From Pseudomonadota bacterium (GTDB lineage Bacteria > Pseudomonadota > Gammaproteobacteria > Steroidobacterales > Steroidobacteraceae), in contig JADJBE010000004.1 of assembly GCA_016703895.1 (NCBI GenBank), positions 124,001-188,000 on the forward strand: a stretch of 64,000 nucleotides of DNA. The letters are read 5' to 3'. Below, piece by piece: positions 34,360 through 45,300 of the stretch (the first letter of the stretch is position 1; each line of letters starts with the position of its first letter). The notes under the pieces were generated by a model. The model did no database searches, was not told the DNA's origin, and worked only from the letters and a program-made list of their open reading frames with translations. Both the position numbers and the translations under genes were made by a program.

Positions 34360-34976
34360 TGACCTCCTTGCACTGGTTGCGCAGCGCTCAACCCTAACAA
34401 CCGCTCCGCATAGCGCGCCATTTGATCGATCTCCACGTTGACCAGGTCGCCTGGCCGCAGTTGACCCAGTGTTGTCATCTGCTGCGTGTGCGGAATGATA
34501 TTCACGTCAAACTCACTATCCGTCACAGCATTTACAGTGAGGCTCACACCGTCGACCGTGACCGAGCCTTTGACGGCAACATAGCGCGCCAGCGCTGCCG
34601 GCACCCGGAAACGCAGGCGCTGCGACCGCGCGTCATCGTGACAGCTGACGACCTGCCCCACGCCATCGACGTGACCCGAGACCAGATGCCCGCCGAGCGG
34701 GTCACCGACTCGCAGCGCAAGTTCGAGATTCACCGCGGTATTTTGCGCCAGTTGATGCAGCGTCGTGACGGCAAGCGTTTCACGCGACACGTCGGCCACG
34801 AAATGCCGCGGACCGCAGGCGATCACTGTCAAACACACACCGTTTACTGCAACGCTGTCGCCGATCCCGACGTTAGCGAGGTCCAGCTTGCGTGTCCCGA
34901 CCGTCAGTCGTAGATCACCCGCGAGTGGTTCGACCTCGCGAACGGTCCCGAAATCAAGCACGATGCCCGTAAACAT
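34356..34976 (-). CDS. ribE: Riboflavin synthase, alpha subunit
   Basis: 206 residues made of two lumazine-binding repeats. It dismutates two 6,7-dimethyl-8-ribityllumazines to riboflavin. First repeat: MFTGIVLDFGTVREVEP and VGIGDSVAVNGVCLTV. Second repeat: GGHLVSGHVDGVG, KGSVTVDGVSLTVNAV and NIIPHTQQMTTLG. I chose the ATG at 34976 because MFTGIV is the family start; upstream open frame overlaps the ribD end. The stop overlaps ribBA (ATGA). Confidence 0.96.
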   Translation of the reverse strand: MFTGIVLDFGTVREVEPLAGDLRLTVGTRKLDLANVGIGDSVAVNGVCLTVIACGPRHFVADVSRETLAVTTLHQLAQNTAVNLELALRVGDPLGGHLVSGHVDGVGQVVSCHDDARSQRLRFRVPAALARYVAVKGSVTVDGVSLTVNAVTDSEFDVNIIPHTQQMTTLGQLRPGDLVNVEIDQMARYAERLLGLSAAQPVQGGQ

Positions 34977-34980
34977 GGGC

Positions 34981-36141
34981 CTAGTGTGCCCGAGGTCGAA
35001 GGCGTAGGCGCAAGTCATCACCCAACACCGCGGTATCAATGATGCGGAACGACCGTGCATCGGTGAGTTGTTCTAGCGATTGGATGACCGCGAGCGGCTG
35101 CGCGTCGTGCCCCAGTAGGCGCGGCGCCAAATACAGCAGCCATTCGTCCACCAGATTTTGCTCCAGCAGCGCACCGGCCAACACGCCGCCCGACTCGACC
35201 AGTAGTTCGTTGACCTGCAACGAGCCCAAGCGCTCGAGCACTTGCGCAAGGTCGAGCCGGGCTAGATTGAGTTGGGCCAGGTTGCGTTGGACAGGGGCGC
35301 CTGCGCCAGCAGGGGCAGCGCGCACTTCAGCAACAGCTTCAACGACCGCGCCCCGTTGGCGCAACGTCGCCGCGTGGCCACCCGCCACGTCATCTGTGGA
35401 GCCGAAAACGAGTACCTTGCCTGGCGGGTTCAGAATGCGCGCGGTCGGCGGCATGCGCAATTGACGATCGAGCACGACCCGCAAGGGTTGGCGACTCGCC
35501 CCTGCAATGCGCACGTCCAGCCGCGGATCATCGGCGATCACGGTCGCCGCAGTCGTTAGTATGGCAGAACTACGCCCACGCCAGGCTTGGACATCGGCGC
35601 GCGCCGCCTCGCCTGTGATCCACTGACTCGCGCCGTTGGCGAGCGCCACGCGCCCATCGACACTGGCCGCGGTCTTCAGCCGGACGAAGGGGCGGCCGGT
35701 TCGCATACGCTTGACGAAGCCTTCGTTCAAGACAAGCGCTGCGTCTTCCATCAGACCACACTCGGTCCGCACACCAGCCGCCACGAGTCGCGCCGCGCCA
35801 CTGCCATCGACACGCGGATTCGGATCTCGCAGCGCGTAGACAACGCGCGTGACTCCGGCGGCTAACAATGCGTCCACACAAGGCGGGGTCCGCCCGTGGT
35901 GATTGCACGGCTCCAACGTCACGTAAGCGGTCGCGCCGCGTGCGGCAGCGCCGGCGGCGGCCAGTGCAAGCGGCTCAGCATGCGGCTCACCAGCCCGCAA
36001 ATGCGCGCCTTCGCCCAGAATCACGCCATCTGAGCCAATCACACAGCCAACGCGCGGATTCGGGTCCGTGGTCAACAAGCCGCGCTCGGCGAGTTCCAGC
36101 GCGCGTTGCATACAAGATTTATCGAAGTCAGAGTAGATCAT
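34981..36141 (-). CDS. ribD: Bifunctional riboflavin deaminase/reductase RibD
   Basis: 386 residues. The N-terminal deaminase domain has the zinc site GEPHAEPLAL and LEPCNHHGRTPPCVDALL. The C-terminal reductase domain has RPFVRLKTAASVDGRVAL, SQWITGEAARADVQ and LLVESGGVLAGALLEQ. It carries out two successive steps after GTP cyclohydrolase II. The ATG at 36141 overlaps the nrdR stop by two bases (ATGA type), showing translational coupling. ribE follows directly. Confidence 0.96.
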   Translation of the reverse strand: MIYSDFDKSCMQRALELAERGLLTTDPNPRVGCVIGSDGVILGEGAHLRAGEPHAEPLALAAAGAAARGATAYVTLEPCNHHGRTPPCVDALLAAGVTRVVYALRDPNPRVDGSGAARLVAAGVRTECGLMEDAALVLNEGFVKRMRTGRPFVRLKTAASVDGRVALANGASQWITGEAARADVQAWRGRSSAILTTAATVIADDPRLDVRIAGASRQPLRVVLDRQLRMPPTARILNPPGKVLVFGSTDDVAGGHAATLRQRGAVVEAVAEVRAAPAGAGAPVQRNLAQLNLARLDLAQVLERLGSLQVNELLVESGGVLAGALLEQNLVDEWLLYLAPRLLGHDAQPLAVIQSLEQLTDARSFRIIDTAVLGDDLRLRLRPRAH

Positions 36142-36674
36142 TTCCGCTTGCGAGGCTTCGGCGTTGCCAAATCGCTGTCTGCTGGTAGTAGTGAGAGCTG
36201 ATCGCTGCGCGGATTGCGGGCGCGCCGGCGCCCGAGTTGCTCGATCTCCTCGCGAAATGCCTCGACGTCCTGGAACTGCCGGTAGACTGATGCAAACCGC
36301 ACGTAGGCCACCTCATCCAGACCGTGCAGCTCTTCCATCACCAGTTCACCGATCTGCCGAGAGGACACTTCACGCTCGCCCAGCGCGCGCAGCTTGCGAC
36401 CCACGTGGGTGACAGCTTCCTCGATTGCTTCGCGACTGACCGGGCGCTTCTCAAGCGATTTTTCAATGCCACCGCGTAGCTTGTGCTCATCAAACGGCAC
36501 TCGCGTACGATCATTCTTGATGATCAGCGGCATCAGCAATTCAGCAGTCTCGAAAGTCGTGAAGCGCTCGCCACAAGCCAGACACTCGCGTCGCCGTCGG
36601 ATCTGCGCACCCTCGGCCGCAAGCCGCGAGTCGTTTACCTTCGTTTCAGCGTGGCCGCAGAAGGGACAGTGCAC
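36138..36674 (-). CDS. nrdR: Transcriptional repressor NrdR
   Basis: 178 residues, slightly longer than usual because of a basic C-terminal tail (PKPRKRK). The zinc ribbon has MHCPFCGH and ECLACGERFTT; the ATP-cone domain starts near LIIKNDRTRVPFDEHKLRGG and ends EVAYVRFASVYRQFQDVEAF. NrdR senses (d)ATP and represses ribonucleotide reductase genes; no nrd gene or NrdR box is seen here. It heads the riboflavin operon, as in E. coli, and follows glyA by 21 nt. Confidence 0.96.
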   Translation of the reverse strand: MHCPFCGHAETKVNDSRLAAEGAQIRRRRECLACGERFTTFETAELLMPLIIKNDRTRVPFDEHKLRGGIEKSLEKRPVSREAIEEAVTHVGRKLRALGEREVSSRQIGELVMEELHGLDEVAYVRFASVYRQFQDVEAFREEIEQLGRRRARNPRSDQLSLLPADSDLATPKPRKRK

Positions 36675-36695
36675 GGCACGCCCTCGACCGCGACC

Positions 36696-37952
36696 TCAGG
36701 AACCGTAGACCGGGAAGCGCCGGCAGAGCTGCGTCACCGCGCCGCGCACTTGCTCGAGCACCGGGTCCGCTGCATTGGCGTCGATCACATCGGCGATCCA
36801 ATCTGCCACCTGCTCGAACTCCGCTTGTTTGAAACCGCGCGTGGTACCAGCCGGCGAGCCGATGCGAATCCCGCTCGTCACGAACGGCGGGCGCGGATCG
36901 TTAGGCACCGCGTTCTTGTTGACCGTGATATGCGCGCGACCCAGCGCTGCATCGGCTTCTTTGCCGGTCATCTCGCGATCCGATAAGTCGAGCAGAAACA
37001 AATGGTTGTCGGTACCACCCGAGACGATCCGATAGCCGCGCTTGGTCAGTCGCGCGCACATTGCCCGGGCATTGCTGACAACCTGCTTTTGATAGTCGAC
37101 GAACTCAGGTTGCAACGCCTCGAGGAACGCGACCGCCTTGGCGGCAATCACGTGCATCAACGGCCCACCTTGCGTGCCCGGAAACACCAGCGAATTGAAC
37201 TTCTTGGTCAACGCCTCGTTCTCACGCGCCAGGATCAAGCCACCACGCGGACCCCGCAGTGTCTTGTGGGTGGTCGTCGTCACGACGTCGGCGTGGGGCA
37301 GCGGATTCGGATACACACCGGCAGCCACCAACCCGGCGACGTGGGCCATATCGACCATCAGGAATGCGCCAACCTTATCCGCGATCGCACGAAACCGTGG
37401 GAAATCCAGGGTGCGGGAATAAGCGGAAAAACCCGCCACGATCACTTTTGGTTTCTCGGCCTGCGCCTGTGCCTCGAGCGCGTCGTAATCGATCTCACCG
37501 TTGTCGGCGCGAATGCCGTACTGAACGGCATGGAAAATCTTGCCGGAAAAGTTGACCTTGGCGCCATGGGTCAGATGGCCACCGTGGTCGAGACTCATGC
37601 CGAGCAATGTATCGCCCGGCTGCATCAGCGCGAGATAGACCGCCGCGTTGGCCTGCGAGCCGGAGTGCGGTTGTACGTTGGCATAGGCGGCCCCAAAAAG
37701 CTGCTTGGCACGGTCAATGGCCAGTTGCTCGGCAATGTCCACGAACTCGCAGCCACCGTAGTAGCGCTTGCCAGGATAGCCCTCAGCATACTTGTTAGTG
37801 AGGACCGTGCCCTGCGCCTCGAGCACGCGCGGACTGGCATAATTCTCGGAGGCGATCAGCTCGATGTGGTCTTCCTGGCGCTGCCGCTCGGCGTTGATCG
37901 CCTGGTGCAGCTCAGGGTCGAAACCATCGATTGTCATCGCACTACTGAACAT
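36696..37952 (-). CDS. glyA: Serine hydroxymethyltransferase
   Basis: 418 residues, typical. It interconverts serine and glycine with tetrahydrofolate. PLP enzyme features: HIELIASENYASPRVLEAQG, YAEGYPGKRYYGGCEFVD, the PLP lysine in DVVTTTTHKTLRGPRGGLIL, and the IRIGSPAGTTRGFK-like C-terminal block (GIRIGSPAGTTRG). The ATG at 37952 has AGAGGTG nine bases upstream on its strand. The internal ATG four codons later also fits. It precedes nrdR in the same direction. Confidence 0.97.
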   Translation of the reverse strand: MFSSAMTIDGFDPELHQAINAERQRQEDHIELIASENYASPRVLEAQGTVLTNKYAEGYPGKRYYGGCEFVDIAEQLAIDRAKQLFGAAYANVQPHSGSQANAAVYLALMQPGDTLLGMSLDHGGHLTHGAKVNFSGKIFHAVQYGIRADNGEIDYDALEAQAQAEKPKVIVAGFSAYSRTLDFPRFRAIADKVGAFLMVDMAHVAGLVAAGVYPNPLPHADVVTTTTHKTLRGPRGGLILARENEALTKKFNSLVFPGTQGGPLMHVIAAKAVAFLEALQPEFVDYQKQVVSNARAMCARLTKRGYRIVSGGTDNHLFLLDLSDREMTGKEADAALGRAHITVNKNAVPNDPRPPFVTSGIRIGSPAGTTRGFKQAEFEQVADWIADVIDANAADPVLEQVRGAVTQLCRRFPVYGS

Positions 37953-38003
37953 GCTGGGGTCACCTCTTTGCAGGGCGCGCAGTGTACCTAATTTTGCTGC
38001 GGC

Positions 38004-38969
38004 TTACCGTTGCGGCACGCTCAACATGCCCTCTACAACCCCGCTCCAGGCGAGCGCCAGATTAATTCGGTTGTAACCGCCGCCCCCCGTGGCCAGCACG
38101 CGGCCATGGCCCAGCCCTTCGGCCAGCAAGGTAAGATCGGCAGCCGCTCCGCGGTGCACGTCGGGCGTATAGCGCAGATGGGTGATCGGATCGCCCGCAA
38201 CGCTGTCCGCGCCGCATTGAATCAGGATAAATTCTGGCTCGAACTTGCGCAGATGCGCCATGACACGCGGCCACACGGCATCGAATGCCGCATCATCGGC
38301 GCCAGGCGGCAGCGAAATATTCAGCTTGGTACCCGCGGCTTCGCCGGTCCCTACCTCGTTGTCGCCGCCGGTGCCGGGATAGAGGAATTGGCCGTCTTCG
38401 TGGATATCGGCGAATACCACCGCAGGGTCGCTTTCAAAGCCGTAGTAAACCCCGTCGCCGTGGTGCGCATCGATATCGACATACGCGATGCGTCGCAAAC
38501 CATGCTTTTGCTTCAATTGCTCGATCGCGACGCCGCAATCATTGAATACACAAAATCCCGCGGCCGAGCCGCGCGCCGCGTGATGCAAACCGGCGATCGG
38601 CACGAAGGCCCGCCGCACCTCACCCGACATGATGGCTTCCATCGCCAGCAAAGTCGCACCGACGACATCTGACGCCGCTTCAAACACGCCTTGCCATGCC
38701 GGCGTGTCGCCAGCATCGAGATAGCCTTGGCCGGTAAGCGACCGCGCCTGCACCAGGTCGACATACGAGGCGGTATGAAAGCTCTCGAGTTCAGCGCGGG
38801 TTGCTGCCCTGGCATCTGTCATCTGCACCTTGCGATCGAGCTTGCGCGCCGCAAACTCGCGCATAAACGCTGCATGCCGGTCGGCTCCAAACGGATGGCC
38901 GTCACCAAAGCCATAACGTGCAGCGCGCTCGCCCGCGACCACGAGCATGTTGGCCTTGTTGTCACCCAC
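38004..38969 (-). CDS. Histone deacetylase family (AcuC-like) protein
   Basis: 321 residues of the arginase/deacetylase fold. Zinc and catalytic residues: GLHHAARGSAAGFCVFND, YVDIDAHHGDGVYYGFE, CGADSVAGDP and the late GGGGYN. Bacterial members deacetylate acetyl-lysine or small amides such as acetylpolyamines; the sequence does not tell which. The ATG at 38969 is followed by MGDNKANMLVVAGERA with the usual YGxGHPF block in YGFGDGHPFGADRH. It is on the reverse strand, divergent from ettA and upstream of glyA, so it could be the first gene of the glyA-rib run. Confidence 0.9.
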   Translation of the reverse strand: MGDNKANMLVVAGERAARYGFGDGHPFGADRHAAFMREFAARKLDRKVQMTDARAATRAELESFHTASYVDLVQARSLTGQGYLDAGDTPAWQGVFEAASDVVGATLLAMEAIMSGEVRRAFVPIAGLHHAARGSAAGFCVFNDCGVAIEQLKQKHGLRRIAYVDIDAHHGDGVYYGFESDPAVVFADIHEDGQFLYPGTGGDNEVGTGEAAGTKLNISLPPGADDAAFDAVWPRVMAHLRKFEPEFILIQCGADSVAGDPITHLRYTPDVHRGAAADLTLLAEGLGHGRVLATGGGGYNRINLALAWSGVVEGMLSVPQR

Positions 38970-39080
38970 AGCAAAAGCCTAGCATAAGCGCCGCGACTGG
39001 CAGGCCGATCCCAGCGGCCAGACGGCCAAGCGGTTGGTTTATGCTGGCAGCCACGGTTTTTTAGCAGGTATGTGACAACG

Positions 39081-40752
39081 ATGGCGCAGTACATCTACAC
39101 AATGAATCGTGTCGGCAAGGTGGTGCCGCCCAAGCGCGTGATTCTGCGCGATATCTCGCTATCGTTTTTTCCTGGCGCGAAGATCGGCGTGCTCGGCTTG
39201 AACGGCTCCGGCAAGTCGACCCTGTTGAGAATCATGGCAGGTGCGGACACCAGCTTCGAAGGCGAAGCGCGGCCGCAGCCTGGTATCAAGATCGGCTACC
39301 TGCCGCAGGAACCTGAACTCGACCCGTCGAAAGACGTGCGTGCCGTTGTGATGGAAGGCCTGGGCGGCGTCTTTGGCCAACTGGCACGGTTCAATGCAAT
39401 CAGCGAACTGTTTGCCGAGCCCATGTCGGACGATGCCATGAACAAGCTGCTCGAAGAGCAAGCCACGCTGCAGGATGCGATCGATGCGGCGAGCGGCTGG
39501 GAGGTGGAACGCACGCTCGAGATAGCGGCCGATGCGCTCCGGCTGCCGCCCTGGGAAGCGAAGATCGGCCCGCTGTCGGGTGGCGAGAAGCGCCGTGTTG
39601 CCCTGTGTCGGTTGTTACTCTCGGCGCCGGAGATCTTGTTGCTGGACGAGCCGACCAACCATCTGGACGCGGAATCGATCGCATGGCTGGAAGTATCTTG
39701 AGCAGTATCCGTCGACCGTGATCGCTGTGACGCATGATCGCTACTTCCTCGACAATGTGGCCGAGTGGATCCTCGAGCTCGACCGTGGTCACGGCATTCC
39801 CTGGAAAGGTAACTACTCATCCTGGCTGGAGCAGAAAGAGCAGCGTTTGGCGCAAGAAGAAAAAGAAAAGGGCTCGCTGCGCAAGACGCTCGAGCACGAG
39901 CTCGAATGGGTGCGCCAGAACCCCAAGGCACGGCAGGCTAAGAGCAAAGCGCGTATTGCGCGCTACGAAGAACTCGCCTCGCGTGAGTTCCAGGAGCGCA
40001 ATGAAACTAACGAGATCTACATACCACCCGGTGAACGCCTCGGCGATGTCGTGATCGAAGCGCAGAATCTATCCAAGGCCTATGGTGATCGGCTGTTGAT
40101 CGACGACCTGAGCTTTAGTCTGCCGCGCGGCGGTATCGTTGGCATCATCGGGCCGAACGGCGCAGGCAAGACCACGCTGTTCCGCATGCTGACCGGTAGC
40201 GAGCAGCCGGACGGCGGCGAGATCCGCGTGGGTCCCTCAGTGAAACTGGCCTATGTCGATCAGTCCCGCCAGACGCTCGACGACAAAAAGACTGTCTGGG
40301 CCGAGATATCCGGCGGGCTCGACTTGATCAAGGTCGGCAATTACGAAACGCCATCGCGCGGCTATGTGGGCCGCTTCAACTTCAAGGGCACGCAACAGCA
40401 GCAGCTCATTGGCGATCTGTCCGGCGGCGAACGCAACCGCGTCCACCTGGCGAAAGTGCTGCAATCAGGTGGTAACGTTCTGTTGCTGGACGAACCCACC
40501 AACGATCTCGACGTCGAGACGCTGCGCGCGCTGGAAGAAGGTCTGCTGGCCTTCCCAGGATGCGCCGTGGTCATCTCGCACGATCGGTGGTTTCTCGATC
40601 GCATCGCCACCCATATCCTCGCTTTCGAAGGCAACTCAGAGGTCGTCTGGTTCGAGGGCAATTTCCAGGAGTACATGCAGGACTTGCAGCGTCGCAAGGG
40701 CGAGGCGGCAGCGCAGCCCCATCGCATCAAATACAAGCCGTTGACGCGCTGA
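39081..40752 (+). CDS. ettA: Energy-dependent translational throttle protein EttA (frameshifted)
   Basis: ABC-F protein with about 556 residues over two frames. First ATPase: LGLNGSGKSTLLRIMAG and LSGGEKRRVALCRLLL. The arm/linker is EKELEW-like LEHELEWVRQNPKARQAKSK. Second ATPase: GIIGPNGAGKTTLFRMLTG and LSGGERNRVHLAKVLQ, LLDEPTNDLDVETLRALE. EttA binds the ribosomal E site and gates elongation by ATP/ADP ratio. The start MAQYIYTMNRVGKVVPPKR matches E. coli EttA, so I chose the ATG at 39081. The frame breaks at about 39691-39694: one frame ends SIAWLE, the other resumes KYLEQYPSTVIAVTHDR. Loss of two A from an AAAA run would explain it. Confidence 0.95.
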
Positions 40753-40883
40753 GCTTGATTGCTTGGCGCAGCTCGACTGTCCAGTACTGCACGGCGTTTT
40801 CGGGCAGGCGATGCGCGCCAGTTGCAAGCGAAGTCGAACACGGCACCGTACCATTAACCCGTTCAACCGCAGCAGGTAGCCCC

Positions 40884-41525
40884 ATGGCCAAGCAGAAGCC
40901 AACCCGCGCCAAGACTAGCAAGACCGCCAAGACCAGTAAGGCTCTGGGCGCCGTCAAACGCGAGGACGCAGAGGCGGCCGTACGTACGCTGCTGCGCTGG
41001 GCCGGCGAGGATCCGACGCGCGAAGGCCTGCTCGACACCCCGAAACGCGTCGTCAACGCGTACCAGGACTGGTTCTCCGGCTACGGCGTCGATCCCACCG
41101 CCTACATGCGTCGCACTTTCGAGGAAGTCGCAGGCTACGACGAGCTGATCGTGTTGCGTGACATCGAGTTTGAGTCGCACTGCGAGCATCACATGGCGCC
41201 GATTATCGGCCGTGCGCATGTCGGCTATCTACCCACTAACAAGGTTGTCGGCATCAGCAAACTGGCGCGCGTGGTCGAGGGCTATGCACGGCGCTTTCAG
41301 GTGCAGGAAAAACTGACCGCGCAGATCGCCGCTTGCATCAACGATGTCCTGAAGCCCCGCGGCGTGGGAATTGTGATTGACGCGCGCCATCAATGCATGA
41401 CCACACGCGGCATTCACAAGCGCGGCGTCTCGATGGTCACGAGCACTATGCTTGGCGTGTTCCGCAACGATGCCCGAACCCGTACCGAGTTTCTCAGCAT
41501 GCTCGGTGCGCCACGGGGGCTGTAA
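40884..41525 (+). CDS. folE: GTP cyclohydrolase I FolE (type IA, zinc)
   Basis: 213 residues. It converts GTP to dihydroneopterin triphosphate. Zinc ligands are seen in FESHCEHHMAPI and in DARHQCMTTRGI. Other signatures are GRAHVGYLPTNKVVGISKLAR and RFQVQEKLT. A Lys/Thr-rich N-terminal tail of about 28 residues precedes the domain (MAKQKPTRAKTSKTAKTSK). The ATG at 40884 was chosen since upstream sequence is not conserved. Together with folE2 at 28455 the organism has both isozymes; the 130 bases before the start show no clear Zur site to me. Confidence 0.95.
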   Translation: MAKQKPTRAKTSKTAKTSKALGAVKREDAEAAVRTLLRWAGEDPTREGLLDTPKRVVNAYQDWFSGYGVDPTAYMRRTFEEVAGYDELIVLRDIEFESHCEHHMAPIIGRAHVGYLPTNKVVGISKLARVVEGYARRFQVQEKLTAQIAACINDVLKPRGVGIVIDARHQCMTTRGIHKRGVSMVTSTMLGVFRNDARTRTEFLSMLGAPRGL

Positions 41526-41603
41526 GGCTGACAGCCGCCGCGTTATGTGAAGCCGTAACGCTCATCGCACCAATCGCGCGGCGTGCAGGTACACTGCTAG
41601 TCC

Positions 41604-42344
41604 GTGCCCAACTACATCGACACATCGAGCAGTTTGCACCTCGACGGCAGTTCGGAGGTGTCGCTCACCTGCCCGCACTGCTTGGCGTATTCGCCGATGT
41701 CGGTTGCTGCCTCGCCCGCATTCGCGGACGTGACGCAGCACAAGCCACGGCATGTAGGCGTGGTCATGCGCTGCCACTCGTGCAATTCGCCGGTTTTTCT
41801 GCGCTACCCGGTCAAGGTGTACGGCGACCTGCGCATCGAGTTGGGACCGCAGTACCGCGAGATCGAGCGGCCGACCGAACGCTTCATCTTCACGTATGTC
41901 CCGGACCATGTTGCAACGCTGTTTCGTGAAGCGCTGGGTTGTTATTCGCACGGACTGCACGATGCCTTTGCGTCCATGTGCCGGCGCACGGCGCTCGCGA
42001 CGTTCGAGGACCTCGGTGAGTCGCACAAACTGCGCTTGTTCGATCAGGTGAACGACGTCCGCGACCTCGTTGAAATCGATGCCAGCACTTTTGCGCTTGT
42101 CGCTCGTGTCATCTCAGCCGCCGATCTTGAACTCGGCACCGCCTTCCCGACATTCAACCCCTACCAAGCGGCGGTGTTGCTCGAGGTCATGAAGGACTTC
42201 TTGTATCAGGCCTATATTCGCCGTGGCAGACTGCAGCACGCGATGAAGGTGCGGCGCTTTTTTGTCGATGAGTCGATCGCTGAAACCGCTCGCAATCGGA
42301 CCCTGCGTATGTCAGGCGACGTTTCCAACGCTGGGCACACCTAA
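41604..42344 (+). CDS. DUF4145 domain-containing protein
   Basis: 246 residues, no signal peptide or membrane segment. Two CxxC pairs near the N-terminus (LTCPHCLAYSP and MRCHSCNSPVF) suggest a zinc ribbon. A helical DUF4145-like part follows (ALGCYSHGLHDAFASMCRRTALATFED in outline). DUF4145 occurs alone and in restriction-related proteins, but nothing here shows a nuclease. It begins at GTG 41604, 78 nt after folE, and converges on purL. Function unknown. Confidence 0.7.
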   Translation: MPNYIDTSSSLHLDGSSEVSLTCPHCLAYSPMSVAASPAFADVTQHKPRHVGVVMRCHSCNSPVFLRYPVKVYGDLRIELGPQYREIERPTERFIFTYVPDHVATLFREALGCYSHGLHDAFASMCRRTALATFEDLGESHKLRLFDQVNDVRDLVEIDASTFALVARVISAADLELGTAFPTFNPYQAAVLLEVMKDFLYQAYIRRGRLQHAMKVRRFFVDESIAETARNRTLRMSGDVSNAGHT

Positions 42345-42382
42345 CTGGTCGGCCGAGCCGATCGGCCGCAATCAGGTCCGCT

Positions 42383-45300
42383 CTAGCCTAACGACCGTCG
42401 CGCATTCACGAACAGGCGCTGCCAGCCACTAGCCTCGCCTGCGCCGTCAGGCCGCCAGGAGTTTTGCACGTAGCGAAACGACCGCTCGGGGTGCGGCATG
42501 ATTGCAGTGACCCGACCATCGCGGCTGGTCACGGCAGCGATGCCAAACGGTGAACCATTCGGGTTGGCAGGATAAGTCCTGGCAACGGACCGGTCGGCAT
42601 TTACGTAGCGTACCGCCACTCGACCGGATTCGACGAACGACTGCCCCGCAACGTCGGTTGCGAACTCGGCCCGGCCCTCCCCATGGGCCACGGCGATCGG
42701 CAACATGGAGCCGACCATGCCGTCAAAGAATAGCGACGGCGACGGCAGCACCTCGACCAGCGCGAAACGCGCTTCGAACTGCTCACTGCGGTTGCGTACG
42801 AAACGCGGCCAGTCTGCAGCTCCCGGGATCAGCTCGGCCAGCGCGGCGAACATCTGACAACCGTTGCAGACGCCAAGCGCAAACGAATCCGGCCGCGCAA
42901 AGAACTGTTGAAACTGCTGCCGCGCCAGCTCGTTGAAGAGGATGGACTTGGCCCAGCCTTCGCCAGCCCCCAACACGTCACCGTACGAAAACCCGCCGCA
43001 GGCAATCAGACCGGCGAAGTCCTGCAAACTCCGTCGCCCCGACAGGATGTCACTCATATGAACGTCGTGTGGCTCAAATCCCGACCGGTCGAGTACAGCG
43101 GCCATCTCCACCTGACTATTTACACCTTGTTCACGCAACACCGCGACGCGCGGTCGCGCAGCCGTTGTGACCGCGGGAAACTGCAATGACTCCTCGGGAT
43201 CGAACGTGAGCGCGACCAACAGACCAGGCTCGTTGACGTCGCATGTCGAGGCAAATTCTTCGCGCGCGCACACCGGATCATCGCGCAACTCCCGCATTCG
43301 GAATGAGGTCTCGGACCAGGCTGCACGCAGATCACCCCAAGCTTCATCCATGAGGAAGTCGCCAACCGCAATTCGCACGCGCATCGCCCGCGTCGCCTGG
43401 CCCAGCACATGCGTGTATTCACGCAAGCCGTGCTGCTGAAATACCGCCAGCACGGCGTCGAGATCGGCACTGGCAATCTGCATGACGACGCCGAGCTCTT
43501 CACTAAAGAGCCCACCGGCCGCGCCCGTAGCACCTTGCGGCAAGCACACATCGAGGCCGCAATGGCCGGCGAAAGCCATCTCGACCAGCGTCGCCAACGC
43601 ACCGCCGTCAGACCGATCGTGGTAGGCCACGACCTGCGGCCCGGACCGACGCAGATCAGCGAGTGCGGCCGTGAGCTGCAACAACGAGCTTGGCCGGTCC
43701 AGGTCGGGCACGGTCTTGCCCAGTTGACCGTAGACTTGCGTGACAATCGAGCCAGCCAGCCGATCGCGACCGCCACCCAGGTCCACTAACAACAGCGTGT
43801 TGGGCCCAAAATCGGTGCGCAGTTGCGGCGTCCAGGTGCGGCGTACATCTTCGACCGGCGCAAAAGCCGAGACGATCAAGGACACCGGCGCTACCACCGA
43901 CCGATCTGCCCCGCCCTCGCTCCAATGCGTACGCATCGACAACGAGTCCTTGCCGACCGGAATGGCGATGCCGAGCGCTGGGCACAGCTGCTCGCCCACA
44001 GCCCGAACCGTCTCATAGAGCGCCGCATCCTCGCCCGGCTCACCGCAGGCAGCCATCCAGTTAGCTGATAGCCGGACCAAGCCCAGCGCTGGCACGTCCG
44101 CAGCGAGAATATTGGTAATCGCCTCGCCGACTGCCATCCGCCCTGACGCGGGTGCGTCGAGCACGGCCAGGGGCGCGCGCTCACCCATGGCCATCGCCTC
44201 GCCACCATTGCCACGGAAGTCGGCCAGCGTGACTGCCACGTCGGCGACGGGCACCTGCCAGGGCCCCACCATCTGATCCCGACTGACCATTCCGCCAACC
44301 GTCCGATCGCCGATCGAGATCAGGAAAGTCTTGTCGGCTACGGTTGGATGTCGCAGGACGCGGTAAACAGCGTCACGCAAATCCTCGTCTGCCAGGACGA
44401 ACTCACTGCCGACACGGGCAACATGCTGCGCGTCACGTTGCATTTTCGGTGTCTTGCCAAGCAACACATCAAGCGGCATATCGATGACTCGGCCGCCAAG
44501 CAATGGGTCTTCAACAATCAGTTGCTCACTGTCATCAAGCGTACCGATCACCGCGAAAGGACAACGTTCGCGCGTCGCAAGCGTCGTGAATTCCGCAATA
44601 CGGTCCGCCGCCAATACGAGCACATAACGTTCCTGCGACTCGTTACACCAGATTTCCATCGGTGACATGCCCGGTTCGTCATTCGGGATTGCGCGCAGAT
44701 TGATCGTCGCCCCGCGACCGGCCGTGTGCGCAACCGCTTCCGGCACAGCATTGGAGAGACCGCCCGCGCCGACGTCGTGAATCAACAGGATCGGGTTGTC
44801 AGCGCCTTGCGCCCAGCAACGATCGATCACTTCCTGCGCGCGCCGCTGCATCTCTGGATTGCCGCGCTGCACCGAGGCGAAGTCCAGCGTCGCGCTCGAC
44901 GCCCCACTACCCACTGATGATGCAGCGCCACCACCGAGACCGATCAACATCGCCGGACCACCGAGTACGACGATCTTGGCGCCTGCCGGCAGGTCGCACT
45001 TTTCGATATGGGGCCTGCGGATATTGCCAAGGCCGCCGGCAATCATGATGGGCTTGTGATAACCCCAGCCACGCTGCGTACCGCTCGATACGTCCGACTG
45101 GTCTGGGTGCTCGAAAGCCCGGAAATAGCCGGCGATATTCGGTCGACCAAACTCGTTATTGAACGCCGCACCGCCGATCGGCCCCTCCAGCATAATCTCG
45201 AGCGCCGAGGCGATGCGTTCAGGCCTGCCGATGGACCGCTCCCACGGTTGTTCAAATCCTGGCAGGCGCAAGTGTGATACTGAAAACCCTGTTAGCCCCG

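Noticed and set aside
37002..37991. Forward open frame of 329 codons
   Set aside because: Antisense to glyA, whose catalytic motifs cover the region.
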